Shown here piece by piece: positions 1 through 7,535 of a DNA stretch of 17,343 nt. The DNA is from GCA-2701705 sp036163455. Its GTDB lineage: Bacteria > Pseudomonadota > Gammaproteobacteria > GCA-002705445 > GCA-002716945. The translations under genes and the position numbers were made by a program. Numbering within the stretch: the first letter of the stretch is position 1; every line of letters starts with the position of its first letter. The DNA is taken from assembly GCA_036163455.1 (NCBI GenBank), contig JAYZKL010000014.1, positions 1 to 17,343 on the forward strand, in the 5' to 3' direction. The notes beneath the pieces are model-generated. The model was not told the DNA's origin, made no database searches, and worked only from the letters and a program-made list of their open reading frames with translations.

Positions 1-38
1 TTAGAAGTAGCATGGAAAACCCACACTATCTAATTAAC

Positions 39-1766
39 TTATAAGACTCTTTCTATTAATATTTTTTCTAATTTTTTTGCAAAAAATTTATTGTCATGAA
101 CCTTCTCATAATTTTTTTTATCAGTTAACTTTTTTAATATTTGTGATTTTATTTTTTTATTCATACATAAATCAATAATTTTTTGTTTATAATCTTTTAA
201 ATTATCACAACATAATTCATCCAATCCAAGGGATAAAAGCAGACTAGTAGAAACTCTTGAAGCAAAATGATTGCCTGTCTTGGTTACGACAGGTATTCCC
301 GATTGAAGTGCATCAATAGTTGTTGTATGACCATTATATATTCTCGTATCTAATATTACATTTGCTAATTTGATTCTTTCTAAATGAAGGTCTCTTCCAA
401 CTCGTTTAGCAAAAATCAGCCTTTGTTTATCAATATTATTTTTTTCAACATATCTATAGAGATTTTTCATTGCTATCTCATTATCCTCTAACAACCACAA
501 GACAGAATCATTTAATTCCTTTAAGATTTCCAACCAACAATTAAACATGACAGAATCTAACTTGAAAGATTGATTAAAACTGGCAAGTACAATGCTGTTT
601 TCTGGCAATTGATGCTGACTCCTAGTCTCTGTAGATTTAGAAAAATTCGATTTTCCATCATTGATTTGATAACAATCAGGTAAAAATAAAAATTTTTCTA
701 TATAAAATGGTTGATGATCTTTTGGTGTAACAACTGAATCAGTTAAAAGAAAGTCATAATGTTGACACCCTGAAGTTCCTGGATAACCTAGGTAGGATAT
801 AATTTTTTTTGCAGGCTTAGATTTTAATATGTTTATACGATTATTTGATATGACTACTGAAAGATCAATAAGGATATCTAAATTACAGTTATTTATTATT
901 TCTATTGATTCTGAATCACTGTTTTTAGTTATATCAAAAAATTTAAATATGTTTTTTTGTAATTTTATTTTTGTTTCCTCATCATGATTAAAAGAAAAAA
1001 TATAAATTTCAAAATTTTTTGTGTCATGCTCTCTAAATAAGTTTTTTATTAAATGAAAAGTTGGATGATCTCTGAATTCTCCACAGATATAGCCAAGCTT
1101 AATCTTTTTATTTTTTTTAGTTATTTTTTTTATAGGCCGTTTAGAGATTGCCATTACATTTTTTTCTGCCCACGATTTAGCAACTTTGTAATTCATTTCA
1201 CTATTTTCAGATCTGCTAACATTCATAAAAGGATGCTCTATACCCATTTCTATCATTTCATCTAGTTTATTCTCAATGGATTCCATATTTTCCCAATCAC
1301 ATGTATTTTGAAAAACTCTATAAAGGAGGATTAATGCATGGGGATAATCATCATGAATTGTTAGTATTTTTCTAAGAGTTGCCTTGGCATTCTCATAATC
1401 TCCAGATTTTTCATAAGCTAAAGATAAATTGTAATAAGCATCAATATAATTAATATCAACCTCTATAGCTTTTTTCGCAAAGACAATAGATTCTTCAATA
1501 GAATTTTTTTCTAGACATGTAACAGATAAATTATTATATGCTTCTTTAGAGATTTCGATTTCTAAGACTTTTTTATAATAATTTTCTGCTTCTTCATAAT
1601 CACCAAAACATTTATATATATTTCCAAGATTGATAAGAAGGGAAGGTTGATTTGGAAAAAACTCTAAGGCATCTATTAGTATTTTCTTTGCATTTTCATA
1701 GTCCTCAGATTCTAAACACCTCTTTATATCAGAGATAAATTCCTCTAAAGATTTTTTTGTATTCAC
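39..1766 (-). CDS. TPR-containing O-GlcNAc transferase-like protein (GT41 family)
   Basis: Predicted cytoplasmic glycosyltransferase of 575 residues, with no signal peptide. The N-terminal part (about 5-150) is a run of tetratricopeptide-like helical pairs, such as those ending near GDYEEA and GDYENA. It is followed by the CDW motif (157-159) that links TPRs to the catalytic region in OGT/SPINDLY proteins. The C-terminal part (about 222-560) carries the GT41 hallmarks: LGYICGEFRDHP with a candidate catalytic His near 234, YLGYPGTSG, and a late NGHTTTIDALQSGIPVVT block. Family members transfer GlcNAc or another sugar to Ser/Thr; the acceptor is unknown. The start is a GTG three bases after the formate dehydrogenase stop, with no clear Shine-Dalgarno, so translation is probably coupled. 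The gene looks even more AT-rich than its neighbours and has long poly-A and poly-T runs, hinting at separate origin. Family call is firm; role in this operon is unknown. Confidence 0.85.
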   Translation of the reverse strand: MNTKKSLEEFISDIKRCLESEDYENAKKILIDALEFFPNQPSLLINLGNIYKCFGDYEEAENYYKKVLEIEISKEAYNNLSVTCLEKNSIEESIVFAKKAIEVDINYIDAYYNLSLAYEKSGDYENAKATLRKILTIHDDYPHALILLYRVFQNTCDWENMESIENKLDEMIEMGIEHPFMNVSRSENSEMNYKVAKSWAEKNVMAISKRPIKKITKKNKKIKLGYICGEFRDHPTFHLIKNLFREHDTKNFEIYIFSFNHDEETKIKLQKNIFKFFDITKNSDSESIEIINNCNLDILIDLSVVISNNRINILKSKPAKKIISYLGYPGTSGCQHYDFLLTDSVVTPKDHQPFYIEKFLFLPDCYQINDGKSNFSKSTETRSQHQLPENSIVLASFNQSFKLDSVMFNCWLEILKELNDSVLWLLEDNEIAMKNLYRYVEKNNIDKQRLIFAKRVGRDLHLERIKLANVILDTRIYNGHTTTIDALQSGIPVVTKTGNHFASRVSTSLLLSLGLDELCCDNLKDYKQKIIDLCMNKKIKSQILKKLTDKKNYEKVHDNKFFAKKLEKILIERVL

Positions 1767-1769
1767 AAC

Positions 1770-4529
1770 TTAGTGTTTAGTATTTTTGGCAACTTTGACT
1801 GCACAAAATTTGAATTCTGGTATTTTTGCATCTGGATCTAATGCAGCATTTGTAAGTAGGTTAGCTGCAGATTCAACATAACAAAATGCAATAAATATTT
1901 GGTTGGATTGCAAATTATCATCTCTTCTTGCATAAACATTTATTTTTCCTCTTCTAGATTCTACAGTAATCAAATCACCATCTTTAATATCAAGTTTTTT
2001 CATATCAGAACTACATAAGCTAGCTGTTGGGTCAGGTTCAATTTCATCTAGCATGCTAGCCCTTCTAGTCATAGCGCCGGTATGCCAATGCTCAAGTTGT
2101 CGACCAGTTATTAGGATAAAATTAAATTCATCATCTGGTAATTCATCAGCATTTGAAAAAGTTGAGGGCATAAAAGTCGCAAAACCATCTTTTGTTGGAA
2201 AGGATTCTGTAAAAATCACAGGTTGTCCTGGATCAGTTTTGGAGGTGCATGGGTAAGTAACTGACTGATCTTTTTCTAATCTATCCCATGTAATTCCTGA
2301 TATGCTAGGCATACACTTTGTCATTTCCTCAAAAACATCTTTAGGTCCATCATAATTCCATGATAATCCTAAGCCATTAGCAATTTGTTGGATTATCCAT
2401 AAGTCTTGTTTTGCTTCACCTGGTGGGTTAACAGCTTGTCGTCCAAGCTGAACTCGTCTGTCAGTATTTGTAAATGTTCCAGTTTTTTCAGGAAAAGCAG
2501 ATGCTGGTAAAATAACATCTGCAAAATATGCTGTTTCAGTCAGGAAAATATCTTGTACAACAAGATGTTGCAGCATACTTAAAGCTTTACGTGCATGATT
2601 CAAATCAGGATCAGACATTGCTGGATTCTCTCCCATAACATAAAGACCTTTAAGTTTATCTTTTGCAATTTTATCCATAATTTCTACAACTGTCAGACCA
2701 GGAACTTTATCAAGATCCGTCTTCCAAAATTTTTCGAAGAAATTATTAATCTCGTCATTATCTACTCTTTGATAATCTGGGAACACCATTGGTATTAGAC
2801 CAGAATCAGAAGCACCTTGAACATTATTTTGTCCTCTCAGAGGATGCAAGCCGGTTCCAGGTCTACCTATTTGACCAGTCATTAGAGATAAAGAAATTAA
2901 TGCACGTGCATTATCTGTTCCATGAATATGTTGAGAAATTCCCATCCCCCAGAAAATTATAGATGCAGAGGATGTAGCATAAATGCGAGCTATTTCATTA
3001 ATTTTTTCAGTTGATATGCCACAAACTTTTGTCATTTTTTCAGGAGTATAATTTTCTAAATGTTTTGCTAGTTTTTTAAAATCACGCGTTCTCTCTGTTA
3101 TAAATTTTTCATTAACTAAATTTTGATCAATTATAGATTTCATAATGGCATTTAATAAAGCTATGTCAGTATCAGTTTTAAATTGTAAGAAATGGTGAGC
3201 ATGACGAGATAGTTCGTTTTTACGCGGATCCATAACTATCAGTGTTTTGCCATCTTTAGCTGCATTTTTCATAAAAGTTGCAGCAACCGGATGATTTACA
3301 GTTGGATTTGCGCCAATAACAATAATTACTTCAGCTTCGGTTACATCAGCAACTTGATTTGATACAGCTCCTGACCCTATCATTTCTAGTAATGCGACAA
3401 CAGAAGATGCATGGCAAAGTCTTGTGCAGTGATCAACGTTATTAGTTTTGAATCCTGTTCTTATAAGTTTCTGAAATAAATATGCTTCTTCATTTGAGCC
3501 TTTAGCACACCCAAAGCCAGCAAGAGCACCAGAGCCATCTTCTTTTTTAATTTTATCAAAACCATTTATTGCAATATTTAATGCATTCTCCCAAGTTGTT
3601 TCTTCAAAAATCTCAGAAAGATTTTCAAAGTCAAATGATTCAACATTTACATTTTTCTTAATACCTTTTCTTCTGATAAGAGGCTTAGTTAGCCTCCCTT
3701 TGTTATATATATAATCAAAACCATATCTGCCCTTTACACACAATCGACTTAAATTTGATGGTCCATCTCTACCTTCCGTATATTGGATTTTATTGTCTTT
3801 TATATTGTATGTTAAAAGGCATCCAACTCCACAGTATGGGCAAACACTATCAATTTTTTTATCTGGTAAGTTTAAAGCAACATCTTTTGATGGCATTAAA
3901 GCTCCTGTAGGGCATGCTTGAACACACTCACCGCATCCAACGCAAGTGCTTTCACCCATTGGATCATTTAAGTCAAAAACAATTTCTGATTCATTGCCTC
4001 TTTTTGCATAACCAATTACATCATTTACTTGTTCTTCTCGACATGCTCTTACACATCGAGTGCATTGAATACAAGCATCAAGATTAACTGCTATTGCTGG
4101 ATGACTTACATCGTGTTTTTCCTGAATTTTTGCAGGAAAACGACTTTGATTAACTTGTAGAAGATTTTTCCATAAATCTAACTCACTATTTTTATTATAA
4201 ACCTTTTTTGATATATCAGAATCAAGTAGCTCTAGAACTAATTTTTGAGAATGTTTTACCCGATTATTTTTGGTATTTATAATCATTCCTTCGGAAATAG
4301 TTCTAATACATGATGGTTGAAGAGTGCGCTCTCCTTCAATTTCAACCATACAAACTCGACAGTTACCGTCTGGCCTCATACCATCTTTGTAGCACAAGTG
4401 AGGTATCCAAAGCCCTTCTCTTTTGGCAACATTAAAAATAGTTTCATCGTGATAACCACTTATTTCTTTACCATCAATAGTTACAGTTATCTTTCGACCC
4501 GCATCTATATCTTCAGGATTTACTGCCAT
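1770..4529 (-). CDS. fdsA: NAD-dependent formate dehydrogenase, catalytic Mo/W-bis-MGD subunit
   Basis: Cytoplasmic catalytic subunit (919 aa) oxidising formate to CO2. Cofactor sites appear in the expected order. A NuoG-like [2Fe-2S] domain uses C46, C57, C60 and C74. Two ferredoxin-type [4Fe-4S] sites use C153/156/159/163 and C196/199/202/206. The molybdopterin domain opens with C230/233/237/264. The active-site pair is C372-H373 in the RLCHAS context, so this is a cysteine, not a selenocysteine, enzyme. QIGRPGTGLHPLRGQNNVQGA and the C-terminal guanylate-binding domain (HWHTGAMTRR onward) are typical of FDH alpha. It overlaps the upstream flavoprotein gene by 17 bases, so they form one operon. 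The two-gene layout resembles FDH1 (fdh1AB) of Methylobacterium extorquens more than the fdsGBACD operon. Whether it uses Mo or W cannot be read from sequence. Cofactor-insertion genes (fdhD/fdsC) are not in the window. Confidence 0.95.
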   Translation of the reverse strand: MAVNPEDIDAGRKITVTIDGKEISGYHDETIFNVAKREGLWIPHLCYKDGMRPDGNCRVCMVEIEGERTLQPSCIRTISEGMIINTKNNRVKHSQKLVLELLDSDISKKVYNKNSELDLWKNLLQVNQSRFPAKIQEKHDVSHPAIAVNLDACIQCTRCVRACREEQVNDVIGYAKRGNESEIVFDLNDPMGESTCVGCGECVQACPTGALMPSKDVALNLPDKKIDSVCPYCGVGCLLTYNIKDNKIQYTEGRDGPSNLSRLCVKGRYGFDYIYNKGRLTKPLIRRKGIKKNVNVESFDFENLSEIFEETTWENALNIAINGFDKIKKEDGSGALAGFGCAKGSNEEAYLFQKLIRTGFKTNNVDHCTRLCHASSVVALLEMIGSGAVSNQVADVTEAEVIIVIGANPTVNHPVAATFMKNAAKDGKTLIVMDPRKNELSRHAHHFLQFKTDTDIALLNAIMKSIIDQNLVNEKFITERTRDFKKLAKHLENYTPEKMTKVCGISTEKINEIARIYATSSASIIFWGMGISQHIHGTDNARALISLSLMTGQIGRPGTGLHPLRGQNNVQGASDSGLIPMVFPDYQRVDNDEINNFFEKFWKTDLDKVPGLTVVEIMDKIAKDKLKGLYVMGENPAMSDPDLNHARKALSMLQHLVVQDIFLTETAYFADVILPASAFPEKTGTFTNTDRRVQLGRQAVNPPGEAKQDLWIIQQIANGLGLSWNYDGPKDVFEEMTKCMPSISGITWDRLEKDQSVTYPCTSKTDPGQPVIFTESFPTKDGFATFMPSTFSNADELPDDEFNFILITGRQLEHWHTGAMTRRASMLDEIEPDPTASLCSSDMKKLDIKDGDLITVESRRGKINVYARRDDNLQSNQIFIAFCYVESAANLLTNAALDPDAKIPEFKFCAVKVAKNTKH

Positions 4530-6201
4530 TTTTAATTTCCTCTGGGAAGTATTTTATCACGGATTTTATTGGATTAGATGCTGCTTGCCCTAAGCCACAT
4601 ATGGATGCATCAGTCATAACTTGACTAAGATCTGCTAACAAAGGGATGTCCCATTTTTCAGCTTGCATTAGTTCTACTGCTTTTGATGTTCCTACTCTAC
4701 ATGGAGTACATTTACCACATGACTCATGTTCAAAAAAATGCATTGTGTTTTTTGCTGCATCGACTGCTCTGTCATGATGAGAAAGAATAATTATTGCTGC
4801 AGAACCAATAAAGCAATCATATTTTTCTAACGTACCAAAATCAAGAGGTATATCATTTAGAGAAGCTGGAAGAATACCGCCTGAAGCACCTCCGGGAAAG
4901 TAACCATAAAATTCATGACCTTCTATCATTCCGCCAGCATATTCATCAATCAATTCTTTGACAGTTATACCAGCAGGCGCTAGATGTACACCTGGTTTGT
5001 TAACTCTTCCGCTTACTGAGAAAGATCTTAAACCTTTCCTTCCATTTCTACCTTGTGTTGTAAACCAGTCTGAACCTTTTTCCACAATATCTCTTACCCA
5101 ATGAAGTGTCTCCATATTATGTTCTAATGTAGGTCTTCCAAACAATCCAACTTGCGCAACGAAAGGAGGCCTTAGTCGAGGCATACCTCTTTTACCTTCA
5201 ATAGATTCAATCATTGCTGATTCTTCCCCACAGATATATGCGCCTGCACCCCTTCTTAATTCAATTTCAGGAATAGAATGCGAGAAATGTTTTGAAACTT
5301 TAACTAATTCATCAGTAAGAATCTTTCTGGACGCAGCATATTCATCCCTAAGATAAATATAAATTTTATCAATTCCTACAACTTCAGAGGCAATCAACAT
5401 TCCTTCTAAGAATCTGTGAGGATCAGTTTCTAAATAGAAACGGTCTTTGAATGTGCCCGGTTCACCCTCATCTATATTCACGGCGAGAAGCTTCGGATTT
5501 TCTTGTTCTTGTAATATTCTCCATTTCCTTCCTGCAGGGAAGCCAGCTCCACCAAGCCCCCTTAAATCTGATTTTTCCAATTCACTCAAAATTCTTTCCT
5601 TATCAAGCTCCCCATCTCTAATTTTGTCTAGGAGTTTATATCCTCCTTCTTTTATATAGTTTTTAAAATCAACATAATTTGGGATTTCGGCATCATATGC
5701 TTTTGAATCAACAATTTTTTTTACTGACGTTAAATCAGCATTATCCACAGGATTAAACCGTACAACAGCTATGGGGGCAGAATCACAGCGACCAACACAT
5801 GGAACCCTCTGTATTCTTACAGTGCCTTTATAATAGCTATCAAGGTTTTCTATTAAACTATCAGCTCCATTCATGGCACAGCTTACTGATTCACAAACGC
5901 GAATTGTTAGCGAAGGAGGCTTATTTTCATCTCCTTTTATGACATCAAAGTGATGATAGAAGGTTGCAACTTCATAAACTTCAGTCTGTGAAATTTGAAG
6001 CAATTCTGCGAGAGCAGTCATATATTCTTCATTAATATAGCCAAGATTATCTTGTATAACATGCAGATATTCGATTAGGTGATCTCTCCTAAAAACATCT
6101 ATTTTTAAGAGGTCTTTTAAATTTTCCAGTGTCTCAAAATTAACTTTGCGACCTCTGGCTCTCAGGTTTATTTTAGACTTAAAACTTTTCTTCGATGTCA
6201 T
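4513..6201 (-). CDS. fdsB: NAD-dependent formate dehydrogenase, FMN/Fe-S diaphorase subunit (NuoE-NuoF fusion)
   Basis: Electron-output subunit (562 aa) that passes electrons from the catalytic subunit to NAD+. Residues 25-150 form a NuoE-like thioredoxin-fold domain with the [2Fe-2S] ligands C103, C108, C135 and C139. Residues about 180-555 are NuoF-like: the glycine-rich GLGGAGFPAGRKW (215-227) and the ICGEES and GKRGMPRLRPPF segments bind NAD and FMN. C495, C498, C501 and C535 bind a [4Fe-4S] cluster. The fusion of NuoE and NuoF parts at this length matches the beta subunit of two-subunit formate dehydrogenases such as FDH1 of methylotrophs. ATG at 6201 lacks an obvious Shine-Dalgarno, but no better in-frame Met lies nearby. 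A hydrogenase diaphorase (HoxF-like) is the main alternative, excluded by the FDH alpha gene directly downstream. Confidence 0.94.
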   Translation of the reverse strand: MTSKKSFKSKINLRARGRKVNFETLENLKDLLKIDVFRRDHLIEYLHVIQDNLGYINEEYMTALAELLQISQTEVYEVATFYHHFDVIKGDENKPPSLTIRVCESVSCAMNGADSLIENLDSYYKGTVRIQRVPCVGRCDSAPIAVVRFNPVDNADLTSVKKIVDSKAYDAEIPNYVDFKNYIKEGGYKLLDKIRDGELDKERILSELEKSDLRGLGGAGFPAGRKWRILQEQENPKLLAVNIDEGEPGTFKDRFYLETDPHRFLEGMLIASEVVGIDKIYIYLRDEYAASRKILTDELVKVSKHFSHSIPEIELRRGAGAYICGEESAMIESIEGKRGMPRLRPPFVAQVGLFGRPTLEHNMETLHWVRDIVEKGSDWFTTQGRNGRKGLRSFSVSGRVNKPGVHLAPAGITVKELIDEYAGGMIEGHEFYGYFPGGASGGILPASLNDIPLDFGTLEKYDCFIGSAAIIILSHHDRAVDAAKNTMHFFEHESCGKCTPCRVGTSKAVELMQAEKWDIPLLADLSQVMTDASICGLGQAASNPIKSVIKYFPEEIKNGSKS

Positions 6202-6235
6202 CGTTATTTATATTTCTTACTTAGCGACTATAACA

Positions 6236-6263
6236 ATTATATGTTCTTTGGTTGACTAATCAA
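6236..6263 (-). promoter_or_regulatory. Predicted sigma-70 promoter of the formate dehydrogenase operon
   Basis: On the minus strand TTGATT (6263-6258) and TATAAT (6241-6236) are separated by 16 bases. This would start transcription near 6229 and give a leader of roughly 28 bases before the FDH start codon. Its -35 box directly abuts the -35 of the oppositely directed promoter. Confidence 0.5.
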
Positions 6264-6279
6264 GCAGGGTTATTATACG
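6252..6279 (+). promoter_or_regulatory. Predicted promoter of the pterin dehydratase gene
   Basis: TTGACT (6252-6257) and TATACG (6274-6279) are 16 bases apart, just upstream of a strong AGGAGGG ribosome binding site (6289-6295) and the ATG at 6300. The -35 hexamer is good and the -10 only fair. The two divergent -35 boxes together form the inverted-repeat-like block TTGACTAATCAA (6252-6263), which could also be bound by a shared regulator. Confidence 0.4.
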
Positions 6280-6299
6280 GTTTATTATAGGAGGGCTAA

Positions 6300-6668
6300 A
6301 TGACAGACGAAAAAACATATACAGAGAATGAAATAGAAGAGTACCTTAAAAAAAACTTACCTCATTGGTACTATGAAAATGGTTGGATTCGTAGAAAATT
6401 TAAAACCAGTGGTTGGAAGGGTACGCTCATGGTGATTGCTACAGTAGGTCATTTATCAGAGGCAGCCTGGCATCATCCAGATATATCAGCTTCGTATGCA
6501 TTTGTTATTGTTAAACTTCAAAACCATGCAGCAAAAGGTATAACTGATAAGGATTTTCTGTTGGCAGAAAAAATAGAATCAGTCGTTCAATGGAAACCGG
6601 GCGAAGAATCTGGAACCCTGGAGGGGACACCTGATGACCCTAGGTTCAAATATATCAAGTACGACTAA
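6300..6668 (+). CDS. phhB: Pterin-4a-carbinolamine dehydratase family protein
   Basis: A 122-residue PCD/DCoH-family protein. The full family catalytic signature is visible: E54-x3-H58-H59-P60-x5-Y66-x9-H76-x8-D85. The canonical enzyme dehydrates 4a-hydroxytetrahydrobiopterin formed by aromatic amino acid hydroxylases; no such hydroxylase is seen here. Comparative genomics of this family (COG2154) has linked stand-alone members to molybdenum cofactor metabolism, which fits its position divergent from a molybdopterin enzyme, but that is inference. The protein has about 20 extra residues at each end relative to a minimal PCD domain. The start follows AGGAGGG with a 4-base spacer. It ends 9 bases from the convergent SCO1 gene, with no clear terminator between them. 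The family call is firm and the physiological substrate uncertain. Confidence 0.85.
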   Translation: MTDEKTYTENEIEEYLKKNLPHWYYENGWIRRKFKTSGWKGTLMVIATVGHLSEAAWHHPDISASYAFVIVKLQNHAAKGITDKDFLLAEKIESVVQWKPGEESGTLEGTPDDPRFKYIKYD

Positions 6669-6677
6669 TTACTAATC

Positions 6678-7271
6678 TTAAAATAGACTTTTAATGGCTT
6701 TGGTTATTTCTAAATAAGGAAGACCATTAGATATAATTCTTTGAACAATTAAGTTTTCGTCAATAATATAAATATTTGAGCTGTGTTCAACCAAGTAGTT
6801 TTTTGATTGATGATCTAATAGAGCATAAGAGGTTTTGAAGAGTTTGGTTATTTCATCAATATTTTCCTTATCTGAAGTTATACCTAATATATGCTTATTA
6901 AAGTAAGCTGTGTATTGGGCGAGTGATTGAGGTGTATCTCGCTTGTAATCAACACTAATAAATATAGGCTGTACTCGATCAACATCTTCACCAAGTTCAT
7001 TAATAGCTCTAGATATATCCAATAGTGTAGTTGGGCATATATCAGGGCAGTGTGTATATCCAAAAAAAAGAACCACAACTTTCCCTTTAAATTTATTTAA
7101 ATACAGACTGTTATTATTTGCGCTTTGAAAAGTAACTGATGAAAAAGCAGGCTCCACATTAGGCATAGCAAAAGTTTTTATACTAAAAGACGTGACAAAA
7201 AAACCTAATAGAGTTATTAGAATTAAGTTTCTCCAGCAAGCATACTTTATCGCAAAGCTCTTCTTGTTCAT
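6678..7271 (-). CDS. SCO1/SenC-family copper chaperone, membrane-anchored
   Basis: A 197-residue thioredoxin-fold copper protein with an N-terminal hydrophobic segment (about 15-32) acting as signal anchor or signal peptide, so the domain lies in the periplasm. The copper site is complete: C75 and C79 in CPDICP and the distal H163 in the EHSSNIYIID segment, with the conserved FISVDYKRDTP stretch between. SCO proteins deliver copper to, or reduce thiols of, cytochrome c oxidase CuA and other copper enzymes. No oxidase genes are adjacent, whereas a copper-dependent methanethiol oxidase and a second SCO domain lie downstream, so it may serve that enzyme. It converges with the pterin dehydratase gene and diverges from alkB. 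The start ATG has no Shine-Dalgarno. Confidence 0.9.
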   Translation of the reverse strand: MNKKSFAIKYACWRNLILITLLGFFVTSFSIKTFAMPNVEPAFSSVTFQSANNNSLYLNKFKGKVVVLFFGYTHCPDICPTTLLDISRAINELGEDVDRVQPIFISVDYKRDTPQSLAQYTAYFNKHILGITSDKENIDEITKLFKTSYALLDHQSKNYLVEHSSNIYIIDENLIVQRIISNGLPYLEITKAIKSLF

Positions 7272-7277
7272 GGAGAC

Positions 7278-7286
7278 ATTATAGCA
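7278..7286 (-). promoter_or_regulatory. Predicted extended -10 promoter of the SCO1 gene
   Basis: On the minus strand TGCTATAAT is a perfect extended -10. The expected +1 falls on the A of the start ATG at 7271, six bases downstream of the hexamer, so the transcript would be leaderless. No convincing -35 hexamer was found at 16-18 bases. Confidence 0.4.
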
Positions 7287-7387
7287 ATTAAGATGAGTTT
7301 AAAAACCTAACAAAATAAATTGAATAATTTTGATGAAAATCAGTATTTTAGGATACTCTAATATAAATAAAATATTTAAAATTAGTT

Positions 7388-7416
7388 TTGACTCATTTCA
7401 CCAGGAATACTAATAT
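7388..7416 (+). promoter_or_regulatory. Strong predicted sigma-70 promoter of the alkB-like operon
   Basis: TTGACT (7388-7393) and TAATAT (7411-7416) are separated by exactly 17 bases, the best sigma-70-like match noticed in the window. The predicted start near 7423 leaves a leader of about 113 bases before the ATG at 7536, beginning right at the first hairpin of that leader. The region between this promoter and the SCO1 start (7272-7387) is AT-rich and shows no other clear element. Confidence 0.65.
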
Positions 7417-7423
7417 TTAACTA

Positions 7424-7535
7424 TTGGGAGGTGTATATCTCCCGAGGGAGCCCGGTTCCAATGCAGTCATATGCATTGGATTTAGAACTTTGGTTCACGG
7501 TAACTTTAACGGCTTCGATTAATCTGGAGGTAAAG
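7424..7535 (+). promoter_or_regulatory. Structured 5' leader of the alkB-like gene
   Basis: This stretch is richer in G and C than the flanking DNA and is full of inverted repeats. Hairpin 1 pairs 7424-7430 with 7439-7445 (GGGAG with CTCCC, 8-base loop), and a second GGGAG copy lies at 7446-7450. Hairpin 2 is a perfect 8-bp stem, CCAATGCA (7458-7465) with TGCATTGG (7472-7479). A GAAC at 7485-7488 can pair with GTTC at 7493-7496, or with GTTC at 7455-7458 at the cost of one pair of hairpin 2. A last small stem (7506-7511 with 7516-7522, one bulge) sits just before the ribosome binding site CTGGAGG (7524-7530). It could be a riboswitch, a protein-binding leader or an mRNA stabiliser; it matches no class I recognise. 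Confidence 0.5.

Noticed and set aside
1..38. Start of another minus-strand gene at the left edge (ATG at 12-10)
   Set aside because: Only four codons fit before the edge and no Shine-Dalgarno is convincing; nothing can be supported.
3410..3420. Selenocysteine formate dehydrogenase
   Set aside because: The active-site codon encodes Cys372 and no in-frame UGA or SECIS-like structure was noticed.
7431..7535. N-terminal extension of the alkB-like gene from an in-frame GTG
   Set aside because: It lies inside the hairpin-rich leader, its GGGAGG is too close to the GTG, and a much better ribosome binding site precedes the ATG at 7536, where the hydrophobic N-terminus begins.
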